Positions 48,194 to 57,929 of a stretch of DNA of 64,000 nt are shown here, one piece after another. Within the stretch, counting starts at the first letter, position 1. Each line of letters begins with the position of its first letter. The notes under the pieces were generated by a model. The model saw nothing but the letters and a program-made list of their open reading frames with translations. It was not told where the DNA came from and ran no database searches. Source of the DNA: Pseudocitrobacter corydidari (GTDB lineage: Bacteria > Pseudomonadota > Gammaproteobacteria > Enterobacterales > Enterobacteriaceae); contig NZ_CP087880.1 of the NCBI RefSeq assembly GCF_021172065.1, forward strand, positions 2,456,583 through 2,520,582, written 5' to 3'. Position numbers and translations under genes: made by a program.

Positions 48194-48853
48194 TCAGCGC
48201 CGCTCGCGTTTATCCGCTCGCTTCGCCAGCCAGTCGCCCAACATCTGCACCACCTGCACCAGCACAATCAGCGCGATAACGGTCACCACCATCACCTGGG
48301 TTTCGTAACGGTAATAACCGTAACGAATCGCCAGGTCGCCCACCCCGCCGCCGCCGACAATCCCGGCCATCGCCGAGTAGCCGATTAAGCTCACCAGCGT
48401 AATGGTCAGGCCGCGCAGCAGCCCGGCGCTGGCTTCCGGCAGCAGGACGGTACAGATAATCCGCATCGGGCTGGCCCCGAACGCTTCCGCCGCCTCAATA
48501 ATGCCTTTATCCACTTCGCGCAGGGCACTATCAACCAGCCGCGCGTAAAACGCTATCGCCGCAACGGAAAGCGGCACCGACGCCGCAATTGGCCCGATGG
48601 TGTTGCCGAGCAGAAACTGCGTGAGCGGCAACAGCAGGACCAGCAGGATCACAAACGGCACCGAGCGAATAATGTTCACCAGCACCGACGACACCAGGTA
48701 CACAAAGCGGTTTTGCCAGAACAGATGGCGGTCGGTGACAAAAATCAGAAAACCGAGCGGCAGGCCGCCGACAATCGCCAGCACCGTCGAAATACTCAGC
48801 ATCTGGAAGGTTTCGTTAAAGGCCAGCGTTAAATCCGGCAGTAAATCATCCAC
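48194..48853 (-). CDS. sfbC: ABC transporter permease, MetI family (SfbC-like)
   Basis: 219-residue inner-membrane permease of the methionine-uptake (MetI) family, five helices. It has the EAA-type loop EAAEAFGASPMRIICTVLLPEA and the family end YSAMAGIVGGGGVGDLAIRYGYYRY. The GTG start at 48853 overlaps the ATPase stop by 8 bp. The gene order binding protein, ATPase, permease next to ybbP and mnmH matches the Salmonella sfbABC operon (described there as iron-linked), not metNIQ order. By sequence family methionine or a related compound is an equally likely substrate. Confidence 0.8.
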   Translation of the reverse strand: MDDLLPDLTLAFNETFQMLSISTVLAIVGGLPLGFLIFVTDRHLFWQNRFVYLVSSVLVNIIRSVPFVILLVLLLPLTQFLLGNTIGPIAASVPLSVAAIAFYARLVDSALREVDKGIIEAAEAFGASPMRIICTVLLPEASAGLLRGLTITLVSLIGYSAMAGIVGGGGVGDLAIRYGYYRYETQVMVVTVIALIVLVQVVQMLGDWLAKRADKRERR

Positions 48854-49862
48854 GGATCACCTCCACCTGTGCCGTATTTTCCCGTATGTAGGCCACCGCA
48901 GCGTCTACGGACGTTGGGTTATGCGGAGCGGTGAGTTGCACCACTAAAATCCCCAACGCCCGCTCGGCGATATACTCAATTTTGCCGTGCAGAATATTCA
49001 CCGCCACGCCAAACTTCACCGCCACTTCCGACAGCACCGGCTGCTCAGCCGAATCACCGATGAACAGAATCTTCAGCAACTGGCCCGGCAAATGTTCGCG
49101 CAGGCGCTCGGGCAGCGTCAGGTTCAGCGTATGCGACACCAGTTGCCGGGTAAACGCGTGCTGTGGATGGGCGAAGACATCAAATACCTCGCCGGATTCC
49201 ACCACTTCGCCGCCGGACATCACCGCCACGCGATCGCAAATGGTTTTGATCACGTTCATTTCATGGGTGATCAGCACGATCGTGATCCCAAGCTTCGCGT
49301 TGATCTCTTTCAGCAGCGCCAGAATGGTGGCCGATGTTTCCAGATCCAGCGCTGATGTCGGTTCATCACACAGCAGTACGTCCGGGTGATTCGCGATGGC
49401 GCGGGCAATTCCCACGCGCTGTTTCTGACCACCGCTGAGCTGTACCGGGTAGCGGTTCGCTTTATCGGCAAGCCCCACAAGCGCTAAAATCTCCGTCACG
49501 CGCGGCGCAATTTTATCGCGATCCCAACCTGCGGCTTTCAGGCTGAAGGCGACGTTCTGGGCCACGGTGCGGGTGTGCATCAGATTAAAGTGCTGAAAAA
49601 TCATGCCAATGCGCTGCCGCGCTTTGCGCAGATTTGCGCCTTCAAGCGCGGAGATCTCCACGCCGTTAACCTTAACGCGGCCTTCGCTCGGGCGCGTTAG
49701 GGCGTTAAGCGTGCGCAGCAGCGTACTCTTCCCCGCCCCGCTGGTGCCGACAATACCGAAGATTTCGCCCGCGCCAATATGCAGGCTGACGTTATTCACC
49801 GCCCGCGTGGCCGACCCGTGGGCGGTGGTAAAATCCACGCAGACCTTTTCTATCTCAATCAT
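48846..49862 (-). CDS. sfbB: ABC transporter ATP-binding protein, MetN family (SfbB-like)
   Basis: 338-residue ATPase. Walker A GTSGAGKST, Q-loop FQHFNLMHTRTVAQN, signature LSGGQKQR, Walker [13 protein letters not shown], switch LITHE; then a C-terminal NIL/ACT-like domain (about 265-338, LLKILFIGDSAEQPVLSEV), which in MetN senses intracellular methionine. I used ATG 49862 because GAGG lies five bases upstream; a GTG at 49868 sits on the ribosome site. A hairpin separates it from the upstream binding-protein gene. Confidence 0.85.
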   Translation of the reverse strand: MIEIEKVCVDFTTAHGSATRAVNNVSLHIGAGEIFGIVGTSGAGKSTLLRTLNALTRPSEGRVKVNGVEISALEGANLRKARQRIGMIFQHFNLMHTRTVAQNVAFSLKAAGWDRDKIAPRVTEILALVGLADKANRYPVQLSGGQKQRVGIARAIANHPDVLLCDEPTSALDLETSATILALLKEINAKLGITIVLITHEMNVIKTICDRVAVMSGGEVVESGEVFDVFAHPQHAFTRQLVSHTLNLTLPERLREHLPGQLLKILFIGDSAEQPVLSEVAVKFGVAVNILHGKIEYIAERALGILVVQLTAPHNPTSVDAAVAYIRENTAQVEVIRG

Positions 49863-49884
49863 ACTCACCTCAGAAATGCGAAAA

Positions 49885-49902
49885 GGGCAGACGCGTCTGC
49901 CC
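49885..49902 (-). terminator. Intercistronic attenuator between sfbA-like and sfbB-like genes
   Basis: Perfect palindrome GGGCAGACGCGTCTGCCC followed on the minus strand by TTTT. It would end part of the transcripts after the binding-protein gene, giving more binding protein than transporter. The core AGACGCGTCT also resembles a MetJ box, AGACGTCT, with an inserted CG. Confidence 0.7.
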
Positions 49903-49922
49903 TGTCAGGTTGCGTCCTGCAA

Positions 49923-50753
49923 TTACTTCGCGTCAGACATCCATTCGGGTTTCTGGAAGGCGCTGTAAATGTTTTTCGGGTCGTCGATCACCGCACGATA
50001 GGCCGGTGATTTCACTGCCTCGACGATATCTTTGGCAAACGGTTTATCCGCATCTTCACTGCGCACCGCAATGATATTTTTCAGGTTCTCATCCAGATGC
50101 TCCTGCTTGAGCGCACTGGAGAGATCAAGCCCCGCGGCCACGGCAAAGTTACCGTTTACCAGCGCACCGGTGACGCCATCGAGCGTACGCGGCAACTGCG
50201 CGGCTTCCAGCGGCTTGAACACCAGCCCTTTCGGGTTGCTGGCAATATCGCGCTCAGACGCTTTGGTTGGGTCGATATTCGGTTTAATGGTGATGAGGTC
50301 GAGCGATTGCAGGAAACGCAGGCCGCGCGCCAGGTTGGTTGGGTCATTGGAAAGCGTGATGATATCGCCCTTCTTCAACTCATCCAGGCTCTTCACCTGA
50401 CGGGAATAGAAGCCCATGCCCGCCGTTGGCACCACTATCAGCTTCGTCAGCTTGAGGCCTTTATCAGCGGTGAATTTATCGAAATAGAGCGAGTGCTGAA
50501 ACAGGTTGGCGTCGATGCTGCCGTTAGACAGCGCCATATTTGGCTGCACGTAGTCGCTAAATTCGCGTACCACGACTTTATACCCTTTCTCTTTCAGCGA
50601 CGGCGCAATCGCCTGCTTCACCATGTCGCCATACGGCCCCGGCGCAACGCCGAAAACAATGGTGTGCGGGTCACTGTTGGCGTGGGCAAATTGTAATCCA
50701 CAGGCCAGCAGCAGGGCTCCGGTCGCGACGCGTAAACTCTGACGCAATCCCAT
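49923..50753 (-). CDS. sfbA: Substrate-binding protein, MetQ/NlpA family (SfbA-like)
   Basis: 276-residue periplasmic-side binding protein. N-terminus MGLRQSLRVATGALLLACGL could be a lipoprotein signal (LLAC) or a cleavable one (AHA before NSDP). Family motifs: IVFGVAPGPYGDMVKQAIAP, FSDYVQPNMALSNGSIDANLFQH and ITLSNDPTNLARGLRFLQ, as in MetQ/NlpA. It is the first gene of the operon. The 246-nt upstream region shows no clear MetJ boxes. The name follows the Salmonella operon of equal order and place; ligand uncertain. Confidence 0.8.
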   Translation of the reverse strand: MGLRQSLRVATGALLLACGLQFAHANSDPHTIVFGVAPGPYGDMVKQAIAPSLKEKGYKVVVREFSDYVQPNMALSNGSIDANLFQHSLYFDKFTADKGLKLTKLIVVPTAGMGFYSRQVKSLDELKKGDIITLSNDPTNLARGLRFLQSLDLITIKPNIDPTKASERDIASNPKGLVFKPLEAAQLPRTLDGVTGALVNGNFAVAAGLDLSSALKQEHLDENLKNIIAVRSEDADKPFAKDIVEAVKSPAYRAVIDDPKNIYSAFQKPEWMSDAK

Positions 50754-50958
50754 AACTTCTCCATTTTAAACGTTGTGATGTCGTGCATATCGCCGTGCGA
50801 TGCGGCGCTGTTGTTATGTCCACAAAAGGGGCAATCCTTAACATGACACAGTTCACAACCTGCTGTCCTTGAAATTATTTCATGATATTTCGAAGTATGT
50901 CTTTGAGAGGCGTCGGGAGGGGATATACGTTTAATAACAATGCTTAGTTGTAAATAGC

Positions 50959-50982
50959 AAAAAGCCGGGCAGTGCCCGGCTT
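50959..50982 (-). terminator. Intrinsic terminator of the porin gene
   Basis: Stem AAGCCGGGC/GCCCGGCTT with an AGT loop, followed on the minus strand by a T-run; 18 nt after the stop. Confidence 0.9.
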
Positions 50983-50999
50983 CAGAGGTTCGAAACGAC

Positions 51000-52139
51000 T
51001 TAGAAGTCGTAACGCAGACGAACCAGGTTCATATCACCCAGGTTGTCGGTGCTGGAGGTAAACACGTGTTCGTAGTCAACACGGAAACCGTAATCCAGCT
51101 GGAAGCTGATACCTACACCGTTGTCGGTACGCAGGTAGTTACGACCATTCACGTATTCAATACGGTCACCCATGAAGTACGGCTGGATGGATTTAACTGC
51201 GTATTGACCAATCGGGAAGGTGTAACCCGCGAAGTATTCCAGACCCCACGCGTCGCCCGCGAAGTAATCTTTCGCGTCGATTTTCTTGGTGGTCATGAAG
51301 TTCTGGTACCAGCCGCCGCCCAGGGCGAAGGTCCAGTTGTCTGGTTTCCAGCTAAACGCGGTACCGACGATGTTCTGATCGTAGGTTTTGCTGTTCTGAT
51401 CCTGGTCGCGCATTTCCGCACGCGTGTAGTTCCAGGACGTACCCCAGGTCAGGTCTTTGGTGATGTGGTAATCCACACCCAGAGAGCCGCCGCCACGACG
51501 TTTGTATTTCAGGCCGTTGTTCGGGTTAAGATCATCGCTGAACAGGTAAGAAGCGTAGAGATCAACGTCGCCTACAGTTTTCTTATATTTCAGAGATTTA
51601 CGGGTACGATAGGAGCCATCGTAGTCACCGTTGATACCGTTACCCGGAGCCTGACCAATCATGTCGTAGTCCCAGATATCGGTTTTCGCGCCAACCACAT
51701 CATAGTAGATGCTGTTCTGTTGACCGAAGGTCAGCGTACCCCAGGTATCGCTTTTCAGACCGGTGTAGAGCATACGACGGGTGGTGTCGTTTGCGCCATC
51801 GGCGTAGTGGTTATCCCAGTTGAACATCGCCGGGAAGTTAACACCCAGTTCGTAGTAGCTTACCCAGCTAATATCATCGAACAGGTAGTAATCAGCTGCG
51901 AAACGGAAACGGGTGCCGCCGTCGAAGCCATTACGTTTGTAGCCGTTCGCGCCATCATCCCCGGTCATGTTCTGGAACTGAGGACGGATACTCCCGCCAA
52001 CGGTGAAGTTAAGACGGCTCAGCGGGTCGCCAGCCTGCGGATCAGCTTTTAAAACGGTGATTTCCGCCTGAGATGCGAAAGTCGTCAGTGCCACTGCTGC
52101 GCCGATCGATAATGCCAGCGCTTTTATTTTTATGGACAT
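51000..52139 (-). CDS. Outer-membrane porin
   Basis: 379-residue beta-barrel protein. Signal peptide MSIKIKALALSIGAAVALTTFASQA, then a barrel with alternating strands and many Tyr/Trp (FRFAADYYLFDDISWVSYYE, LYTGLKSDTWGTLTFGQQNS, which is the general-porin L2-like region), ending in the insertion signal VRLRYDF. The repeat KSDTWGTLTFGQ resembles OmpC/OmpF-type GLKYGNFGSFDYGRN, but overall it is not an OmpC orthologue and I cannot name the subfamily. It stands alone between the sfb-type operon and ybbP, with its own terminator and an AT-rich promoter region (52140-52330). Confidence 0.85.
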   Translation of the reverse strand: MSIKIKALALSIGAAVALTTFASQAEITVLKADPQAGDPLSRLNFTVGGSIRPQFQNMTGDDGANGYKRNGFDGGTRFRFAADYYLFDDISWVSYYELGVNFPAMFNWDNHYADGANDTTRRMLYTGLKSDTWGTLTFGQQNSIYYDVVGAKTDIWDYDMIGQAPGNGINGDYDGSYRTRKSLKYKKTVGDVDLYASYLFSDDLNPNNGLKYKRRGGGSLGVDYHITKDLTWGTSWNYTRAEMRDQDQNSKTYDQNIVGTAFSWKPDNWTFALGGGWYQNFMTTKKIDAKDYFAGDAWGLEYFAGYTFPIGQYAVKSIQPYFMGDRIEYVNGRNYLRTDNGVGISFQLDYGFRVDYEHVFTSSTDNLGDMNLVRLRYDF

Positions 52140-52351
52140 GGTTGTTCCTTGGATAGGTTAACTGCCATTTATTTAGCCAGTGAATATTATCGTGTCTAAA
52201 TGAACTTATCTTTACCGTTTTTTAATGATTTGTGCGGTTAAACTGACCCTTCTATACAATCTGTGCCTTTATTGAACAATTCCATGGAACTTTTGTGGGT
52301 AAGGATAAAAAGTGGGATTTTGCGCGCGGATTTTTCCGCCGGGAGGAAGTT

Positions 52352-52430
52352 GCCCGGTGGCGCTAACGCTTACCGGGCCTACGAGGTGTAAAGTTTTTGT
52401 AGGCCGGATAAGACGTAGCCGCCATCCGGC
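52352..52430. repeat. REP pair between porin and ybbP
   Basis: GCCCGGTGGCGCTAACGC/TTACCGGGC and AGGCCGGATAAGACG/GCCGCCATCCGGC, two inverted REP units just downstream of ybbP. Confidence 0.9.
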
Positions 52431-52436
52431 AATCTC

Positions 52437-54851
52437 TTAGCTATTAAACTGGCGGAACAACGCTTTACCTTTCAACAGGCGGATCCCCAGCCAACCGCCA
52501 CACAGTGAAAGCAGCACGGCGCCGCAAAGCGGCAACGCCAGCCACAAGCGCCAGTCGGGCTCCCAGGGGAAATCAAACACCCTCGTTTGCAGCATCGCCA
52601 GCGCCGTCTCGGCGCCAATGGCCGCCACCAGCCCGGAGACCAGCCCCAGCAGGGCGAACTCCGCCCACAGCGTGGTGCGCAGCAGCGGCTTGCTGGCCCC
52701 CAGCGTGCGATAAACCACCAGTTCCTGATGCCGCTGACGCATACCGACCTGCACCTGTGCCAGCAACAGCAGCACGCCGCAGGCGGTCACCAGTACCACC
52801 ATCACTTCAAGCGCCCGGCTTACCTGCTCCAGCACCTGCCCCACCTGTTTCAGGATCGCGCCGATATCCAGCAGGCTGATGGTCGGGAATTCGCGGTTCA
52901 GCTGCGTTAACAACGTATTATCACCTTCCCAACGGAAACTGGTGAGCCAACTCTGCGGCTGCCCATCCAGCGCCCCGCTCGGGAAAATAAAGAAGAAGTT
53001 AGGCCGCAGGCTCTCCCAGTCAACCTTACGCAAACTGGTGACCGTGGCGCTGAAATCCTGGGTGTCGCCGGTGAACGTCACTTTATCGCCCAGTTTGATA
53101 TTCAGACGCTTCGACAGCCCCTCTTCAATCGACACTTCTCCCGCTTTCGGCGGCCAGCTTCCGGCGACGATAGGGTTATGGTCCGGTTGCTTCTCCTGCC
53201 AGGTGAGGTTCAGCTCACGATTGAGCGATTCATCTTTATTCCCTTCCGTGGTCTGACCGTTTATCTGCGTCAGACGCGCGCGAACGATGGGATAAAAAGC
53301 TTCCGGGATCACCTGATGTTCCGCAAGGAACGTTTTCACCGGCTGCACCTGCTCCGGCGCGATGTTAATCAGGAAGTAGTTAGGGCTTTCCGGCGGCAAC
53401 TGCTGCTGCCAGCGGTCAAGCAAGTCGCCACGAAGCACCAGCAAAAGCGCCAGTAACATAAAGGAGAGCGAAAACGCCGCCAACTGGCTGAGCGTCGACC
53501 ACGGCTGGCGCAACAGGCGGTTTACCGCCAGGCGCAGCGGCAGTGCTTTCAGCGTTAAGCGCTTCAGCACGTTTAGCACCATCCAGCCCAGCACGCCGCA
53601 CAGTAATGCCAGCACCACCGCCCCGGCCAGCACCGACCACAGAAGCGGGCTACCGCCCATCAACCATGCAAGCAGGCCGATAACCACCAGGCAAATCACC
53701 GGAATATAAAACTTCAGCGGCCAGACGCTGGCGACCACGTCGCGCCGCAGCACGCGCAGCGGTTGCGTTGCCAATAACAGGCGATACGGACGCAGCCCGA
53801 CCAGCAGCGAAATCACTATCATTGTGCCGATTGCCCACAACCACGGCCAGGCGCTGGCGGAAGGCAGTGCTGCCGGTAAAACCGGCTTGAGCAGAATCAA
53901 CAATATATGTTCGAACAGCAGTCCCATCGCGCCGCCAGTTATCACTGCCAACGTGAGCAGCAACAGCCACTGGCCAATAATCAGCTTGCGTAACTGCGCC
54001 CGCCCGGCGCCAAGGGTTTTGAGGATTGCCACCAGGTCATAACGGCTGCGGCAGTAGTGCCCCATCGCCACCGCGACTGCCGCCACCGCCAGCAGCAACG
54101 TTAACAGCGCGGAAAGCAGCAGGAACTGCTGCGAACGTTCGAGGGATTTGCCCAACGCGCCTTCGTCCTGCTCCAGGCCATACCAACGATGCTCAGGCTT
54201 CAGTTGTGGTAGCAGCCATTTTTCATAGCTCGCCAGCTGTTCTGGCGTGCCGCCAAACTTGTAGCGCCAGCTCACGCGGCTGCCAGGCTGCACTGCCCCG
54301 GTTTTATCGACGTCCGCCATGTTCATCATCAGGCGTGGCGCCATCTGGAAAGGGTTGAAGCCCGCATCCGGCTCCTGAACGATTTCCCCGGCGATGCGCA
54401 GCGTGGCATCACCGACGTCAATTTCATCGCCTGTCTTCAGGTTTAACAACGCCAGCAAACGCGGGGCCAGCAACACGGTGCCGGGCTGCGGCTTCACCCC
54501 CTCCGGTTTGGTTTGCAGCGTGCCGTACATCGGATAAACACTGTCTACGGCTTTGACGTCAGCGAGCTGCGGCGTGTTCCCCGCCCAGGTCATGGTCGAG
54601 AAGCTCACCTGCTCGCCAACCTTTAGCCCCTCTTCTCGCGCTTTATCCAGCCAGGCGGCGGGCACTTCACGCGAGCTACGCAGCGCCCTGTCGCCTGCCA
54701 TATATTCACGGCTTTGCTGACTTAAGCCTTTTTCCATACGATCGCTGATACTGCCGAGCGCCAGCACGCAGGCCACCGCCAGGCTTAACGCCAGCCAGAC
54801 AATCAGCAGCGACGGCGAGCGCCACTCCCGCCAGAACCAGCGTGCAATCAT
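52437..54851 (-). CDS. ybbP: ABC transporter permease YbbP (FtsX/MacB-type)
   Basis: 804-residue inner-membrane protein with one N-terminal helix, a large periplasmic domain, and two FtsX-like four-helix groups (about 245-420 and 690-800; VVLVTACGVLLLLAQVQVGMRQRHQELVVYRTLGASK). It pairs with the ATPase YbbA; their genes overlap by 4 bp (ATGA). Such systems are mechanotransmission-type and probably act on envelope lipids or lipoproteins; the exact role of YbbAP is not settled. Its relatives are adjacent to tesA in other enterobacteria as here. Confidence 0.95.
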   Translation of the reverse strand: MIARWFWREWRSPSLLIVWLALSLAVACVLALGSISDRMEKGLSQQSREYMAGDRALRSSREVPAAWLDKAREEGLKVGEQVSFSTMTWAGNTPQLADVKAVDSVYPMYGTLQTKPEGVKPQPGTVLLAPRLLALLNLKTGDEIDVGDATLRIAGEIVQEPDAGFNPFQMAPRLMMNMADVDKTGAVQPGSRVSWRYKFGGTPEQLASYEKWLLPQLKPEHRWYGLEQDEGALGKSLERSQQFLLLSALLTLLLAVAAVAVAMGHYCRSRYDLVAILKTLGAGRAQLRKLIIGQWLLLLTLAVITGGAMGLLFEHILLILLKPVLPAALPSASAWPWLWAIGTMIVISLLVGLRPYRLLLATQPLRVLRRDVVASVWPLKFYIPVICLVVIGLLAWLMGGSPLLWSVLAGAVVLALLCGVLGWMVLNVLKRLTLKALPLRLAVNRLLRQPWSTLSQLAAFSLSFMLLALLLVLRGDLLDRWQQQLPPESPNYFLINIAPEQVQPVKTFLAEHQVIPEAFYPIVRARLTQINGQTTEGNKDESLNRELNLTWQEKQPDHNPIVAGSWPPKAGEVSIEEGLSKRLNIKLGDKVTFTGDTQDFSATVTSLRKVDWESLRPNFFFIFPSGALDGQPQSWLTSFRWEGDNTLLTQLNREFPTISLLDIGAILKQVGQVLEQVSRALEVMVVLVTACGVLLLLAQVQVGMRQRHQELVVYRTLGASKPLLRTTLWAEFALLGLVSGLVAAIGAETALAMLQTRVFDFPWEPDWRLWLALPLCGAVLLSLCGGWLGIRLLKGKALFRQFNS

Positions 54852-55534
54852 GCTTCCTCCCGCAATTCACCGTCCACGAGGCGCAAACGTCGGTCGCAGC
54901 GCGCCGCCAGCTGCGGATCGTGGGTCACAAGAATGAGCGTCGTGCCGTGTTCACGGTTGAGAGAGAAAAGCAGGTCGGCTATTTTATCGCCGGTCTGCCT
55001 GTCGAGGTTTCCGGTAGGTTCATCGGCGAAGAGGAGATCCGGGCGACCATTAAACGCGCGCGCCAGCGCCACGCGCTGCTGTTCACCGCCCGAAAGCTGT
55101 GCCGGAAGATGATGCAGACGCTTGCCAAGGCCAAGCTGTTCAAGCAACGCTTTCGCGCCGCCCCGGCTCTGGCTGTCGCTTTCGCCACGCAGCAGCGCCG
55201 GAAGTTCAACGTTTTCCAGCGCGTTGAGCGTCGGGATCAACATAAAAGACTGAAAAACAAAACCCACATGCTGCGCGCGTAAACGCGCCCGCGCTTCTTC
55301 ATCCAGCGCCGTCAGCGATTGCCCGAGCAGCTTCACATCGCCGCCGCTGCCGTCATCCAGCCCGGCCAGAATCGCCAGCAACGTCGACTTCCCTGACCCC
55401 GACTCGCCAATCAGGGCGATGGTCTGCGCCGGTTTGACAATCAGGTTAACTCCGGTAAGGATGGAAAGCTCATGCTCTCCCTGACCGACGGATTTCTTAA
55501 GATGATGAACTTCAAGCACGTTTTCCGCTGGCAT
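54848..55534 (-). CDS. ybbA: ABC transporter ATP-binding protein YbbA
   Basis: 228-residue LolD/MacB-like ATPase, close to E. coli YbbA. Walker A GESGSGKST, Q-loop FVFQSFMLIPTLNALENVELP (FMLIPTLNALENV is typical of this group), signature LSGGEQQR, Walker B LLFADEPTGNLD, switch VTHD. Its first codons overlap the divergent tesA start by 33 bp, so promoters for each gene lie inside the other. Confidence 0.95.
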   Translation of the reverse strand: MPAENVLEVHHLKKSVGQGEHELSILTGVNLIVKPAQTIALIGESGSGKSTLLAILAGLDDGSGGDVKLLGQSLTALDEEARARLRAQHVGFVFQSFMLIPTLNALENVELPALLRGESDSQSRGGAKALLEQLGLGKRLHHLPAQLSGGEQQRVALARAFNGRPDLLFADEPTGNLDRQTGDKIADLLFSLNREHGTTLILVTHDPQLAARCDRRLRLVDGELREEA

Positions 55535-56128
55535 TTGCCCGTCCTGTTTTTGATTCTGTTAAGCTTCCGCGCCGTCGCCGCAGACACGTTGTTGATCCTC
55601 GGCGATAGCCTGAGCGCGGGATATCGTATGGCCGCCAATACGGCCTGGCCTGCCCTGCTCAACAGCAAATGGCAGCCGAAAACAGAGGTGATTAACGCCA
55701 GTATCAGCGGCGACACCTCAGCACAGGGGCTGGCGCGCCTGCCTGCGTTGTTGAAACAGCATAAACCACGCTGGGTGCTGGTTGAGCTGGGCGGCAATGA
55801 TGGCCTGCGCGGCTTCCAGCCTCAGCAAACCGAGCAAACGCTGCGCACCATTCTGCAACAAATTAAAGCGGCCAACGCCGAGCCGTTGTTAATGCAAATT
55901 CGCCTGCCCGCAAACTACGGACGCCGCTATAATGAGGCCTTCAGCGCGATTTATCCGCAGCTTGCCCAGGAATTCACTATCCCACTGCTGCCCTTCTTTA
56001 TGGAAGAGGTTTATCTCAAACCGCAGTGGATGCAGGATGATGGTATTCACCCCAATCGTGACGCCCAACCGTTTATCGCCGACTGGATGGCGACACGCCT
56101 GGCACCACTAGTTAATCACGACTCCTGA
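55502..56128 (+). CDS. tesA: Multifunctional acyl-CoA thioesterase I / lysophospholipase L1
   Basis: Periplasmic SGNH hydrolase, 208 residues, equal in length to E. coli TesA. Signal peptide ending FRAVAA, then block I GDSLSAGYRM (catalytic Ser), block III GGNDGLRGF, and block V DDGIHPN (Asp, His). I used ATG 55502 (MMNFKHVFRW), as in E. coli; an in-frame start at 55472 lies further inside ybbA. Confidence 0.97.
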   Translation: MMNFKHVFRWHLPVLFLILLSFRAVAADTLLILGDSLSAGYRMAANTAWPALLNSKWQPKTEVINASISGDTSAQGLARLPALLKQHKPRWVLVELGGNDGLRGFQPQQTEQTLRTILQQIKAANAEPLLMQIRLPANYGRRYNEAFSAIYPQLAQEFTIPLLPFFMEEVYLKPQWMQDDGIHPNRDAQPFIADWMATRLAPLVNHDS

Positions 56129-56156
56129 ATATAAAGGGGCGTTCTCAGGTAAAGTT

Positions 56157-56927
56157 ATGCAAAAAACGGTTTTAATTACAGGATGTTCAAGCGGTATTGG
56201 TCAGGAAAGCGCCCTTGAGCTGAAGCGCCAGGGATTTCGCGTGCTGGCGGCCTGCCGCAACCCTGCCGACGTCGCGCGGATGAACGGGATGGGGCTTATT
56301 GGTATTGAACTGGACCTCGATGACCCTGCAAGCGTAGACCGTGCCGCCGATGAGGTTATCGCCCTGACCGGCAATCGCCTGTTTGGCCTGTTTAATAACG
56401 CCGGTTATGGCGTCTACGGCCCGCTCAGCACCCTTACCCGGACACAGCTCGAACAGCAATTTTCCGCCAACTTTTTCGGCGCGCATCAGCTGACACAGCG
56501 TCTTCTTCCGGCGATGATCCCGCATGGTGAAGGCCGCATCGTGATGACGTCGTCGGTAATGGGGCTTATCTCTACGCCCGGTCGCGGCGCCTATGCCGCC
56601 AGCAAATATGCGCTTGAGGCGTGGTCCGACGCGCTGCGCATGGAGCTGCATACCACGGGCATAAAAGTGAGCCTGATTGAGCCGGGCCCGATTCGTACAC
56701 GCTTCACCGACAACGTGAATCAAATCGAGCAGGATAAACCGGTCGAGAACCCCGGCATTGCCGCGCGGTTTACCCTGGGCCCGGACGCGGTCGTTGAAAA
56801 AGTGCGTCACGCCTTTATCAGCGACAAACCCAAACTGCGTTATCCGGTGACGCTGGTGACCCACGCCGTTGGCTGGCTGAAGCGCCTGCTCCCGGCCCGC
56901 GCGATGGACAAAATTTTACGCGGCTAA
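56157..56927 (+). CDS. ybbO: NADP-dependent short-chain reductase YbbO
   Basis: 256-residue [25 protein letters not shown] (cofactor site), [17 protein letters not shown], catalytic Ser in MTSSVMGL and [13 protein letters not shown] (Tyr, Lys), C-terminal hydrophobic patch. E. coli YbbO (269) reduces aldehydes and related substrates. It lies between tesA and cnoX in the same direction and may share their transcript. Confidence 0.94.
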   Translation: MQKTVLITGCSSGIGQESALELKRQGFRVLAACRNPADVARMNGMGLIGIELDLDDPASVDRAADEVIALTGNRLFGLFNNAGYGVYGPLSTLTRTQLEQQFSANFFGAHQLTQRLLPAMIPHGEGRIVMTSSVMGLISTPGRGAYAASKYALEAWSDALRMELHTTGIKVSLIEPGPIRTRFTDNVNQIEQDKPVENPGIAARFTLGPDAVVEKVRHAFISDKPKLRYPVTLVTHAVGWLKRLLPARAMDKILRG

Positions 56928-56985
56928 GTTGAAGGCGGGCTTCGCGCCCCCATGTAATAGTCAAATCGACAAAAGAGAGTGGCTC

Positions 56986-57840
56986 ATGTCCGTACAGAAT
57001 ATCGTCAATATTACCGAAGCTAACCTGCACCAGACGCTGGAACAATCCGTCACGACGCCGATTCTGTTCTATTTCTGGTCTGAACGCAGCCAACATTGTC
57101 TGGAGCTGACACCGGTTCTGGAAAGCCTGGCCGCGCAGTACAACGGTCAGTTTATTCTGGCAAAGGTAGACTGTGACGCAGAACAGATGGTGGCCTCACA
57201 GTTCGGCCTGCGCGCTATCCCAACGGTGTACCTGTTCCAGAATGGTCAACCGGTGGACGGTTTCCAGGGCCCGCAGCCGGAAGAAGCCATTCGCGCCCTG
57301 CTCGATAAAGTTCTGCCGCGTGAAGAAGAGCTGAAAGCCCAGCAGGCAATGGAACTGATGCAGGAAGGCAACTATGCCGACGCGCTGCCGCTGCTGAAAG
57401 ATGCGTGGTCCATGTCGAATCAGGATAGCCAGATTGGCCTGCTGCTGGCAGAAACGCAGATCGCGCTGAACCGTTCTGAAGACGCGGAAGCCGTACTGAA
57501 AACCGTGCCATTGCAGGATCAGGACACCCGTTATCAGGGTCTGCTGGCGAAAATTGAACTGCTGAAACAGGCCGCTGATACGCCGGAAATTCAGCAGTTA
57601 CAACAGCAAGTTGCACAGAACCCGGACGATGCAGCGCTGGCCTCGCAGCTGGCGCTACAACTGCATCAGGTAGGTCGTAACGAAGAAGCGTTGGAGCTGC
57701 TGTTCAGCCATCTGCAAAAAGACCTCGGCGCAGCTGATGGTCAGGCACGTAAAATGCTGCAGGAGATCCTCGCAGCATTAGGCACCGGCGATGCGCTGGC
57801 GTCGAAGTATCGCCGTAAGTTGTATTCGCTGCTGTACTGA
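56986..57840 (+). CDS. cnoX: Chaperedoxin CnoX (YbbN)
   Basis: 284-residue cytoplasmic protein with an N-terminal thioredoxin fold (1-110) whose active site is SQHC ([10 protein letters not shown]) rather than CxxC, and a C-terminal TPR-like region (about 115-284). In E. coli it is activated by hypochlorous acid, protects unfolded proteins and passes them to GroEL. I used ATG 56986 (MSVQNIV) as in E. coli; the open frame from 56929 is not conserved. A REP pair follows. Confidence 0.96.
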   Translation: MSVQNIVNITEANLHQTLEQSVTTPILFYFWSERSQHCLELTPVLESLAAQYNGQFILAKVDCDAEQMVASQFGLRAIPTVYLFQNGQPVDGFQGPQPEEAIRALLDKVLPREEELKAQQAMELMQEGNYADALPLLKDAWSMSNQDSQIGLLLAETQIALNRSEDAEAVLKTVPLQDQDTRYQGLLAKIELLKQAADTPEIQQLQQQVAQNPDDAALASQLALQLHQVGRNEEALELLFSHLQKDLGAADGQARKMLQEILAALGTGDALASKYRRKLYSLLY

Positions 57841-57846
57841 TTGATT

Positions 57847-57923
57847 GCCGGATGCCGCTGACGCTTATCCGGCCTACATATTCGCATGTCTGTAGGCCGG
57901 ATAAGGCGCAGCCGCCATCCGGC
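57847..57923. repeat. REP pair between cnoX and fetB
   Basis: GCCGGATGCCGCTGACGC/TTATCCGGC and GTAGGCCGGATAAGGCG/GCCGCCATCCGGC form a two-unit BIME between convergent genes. Confidence 0.9.
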
Positions 57924-57929
57924 TTTTTC

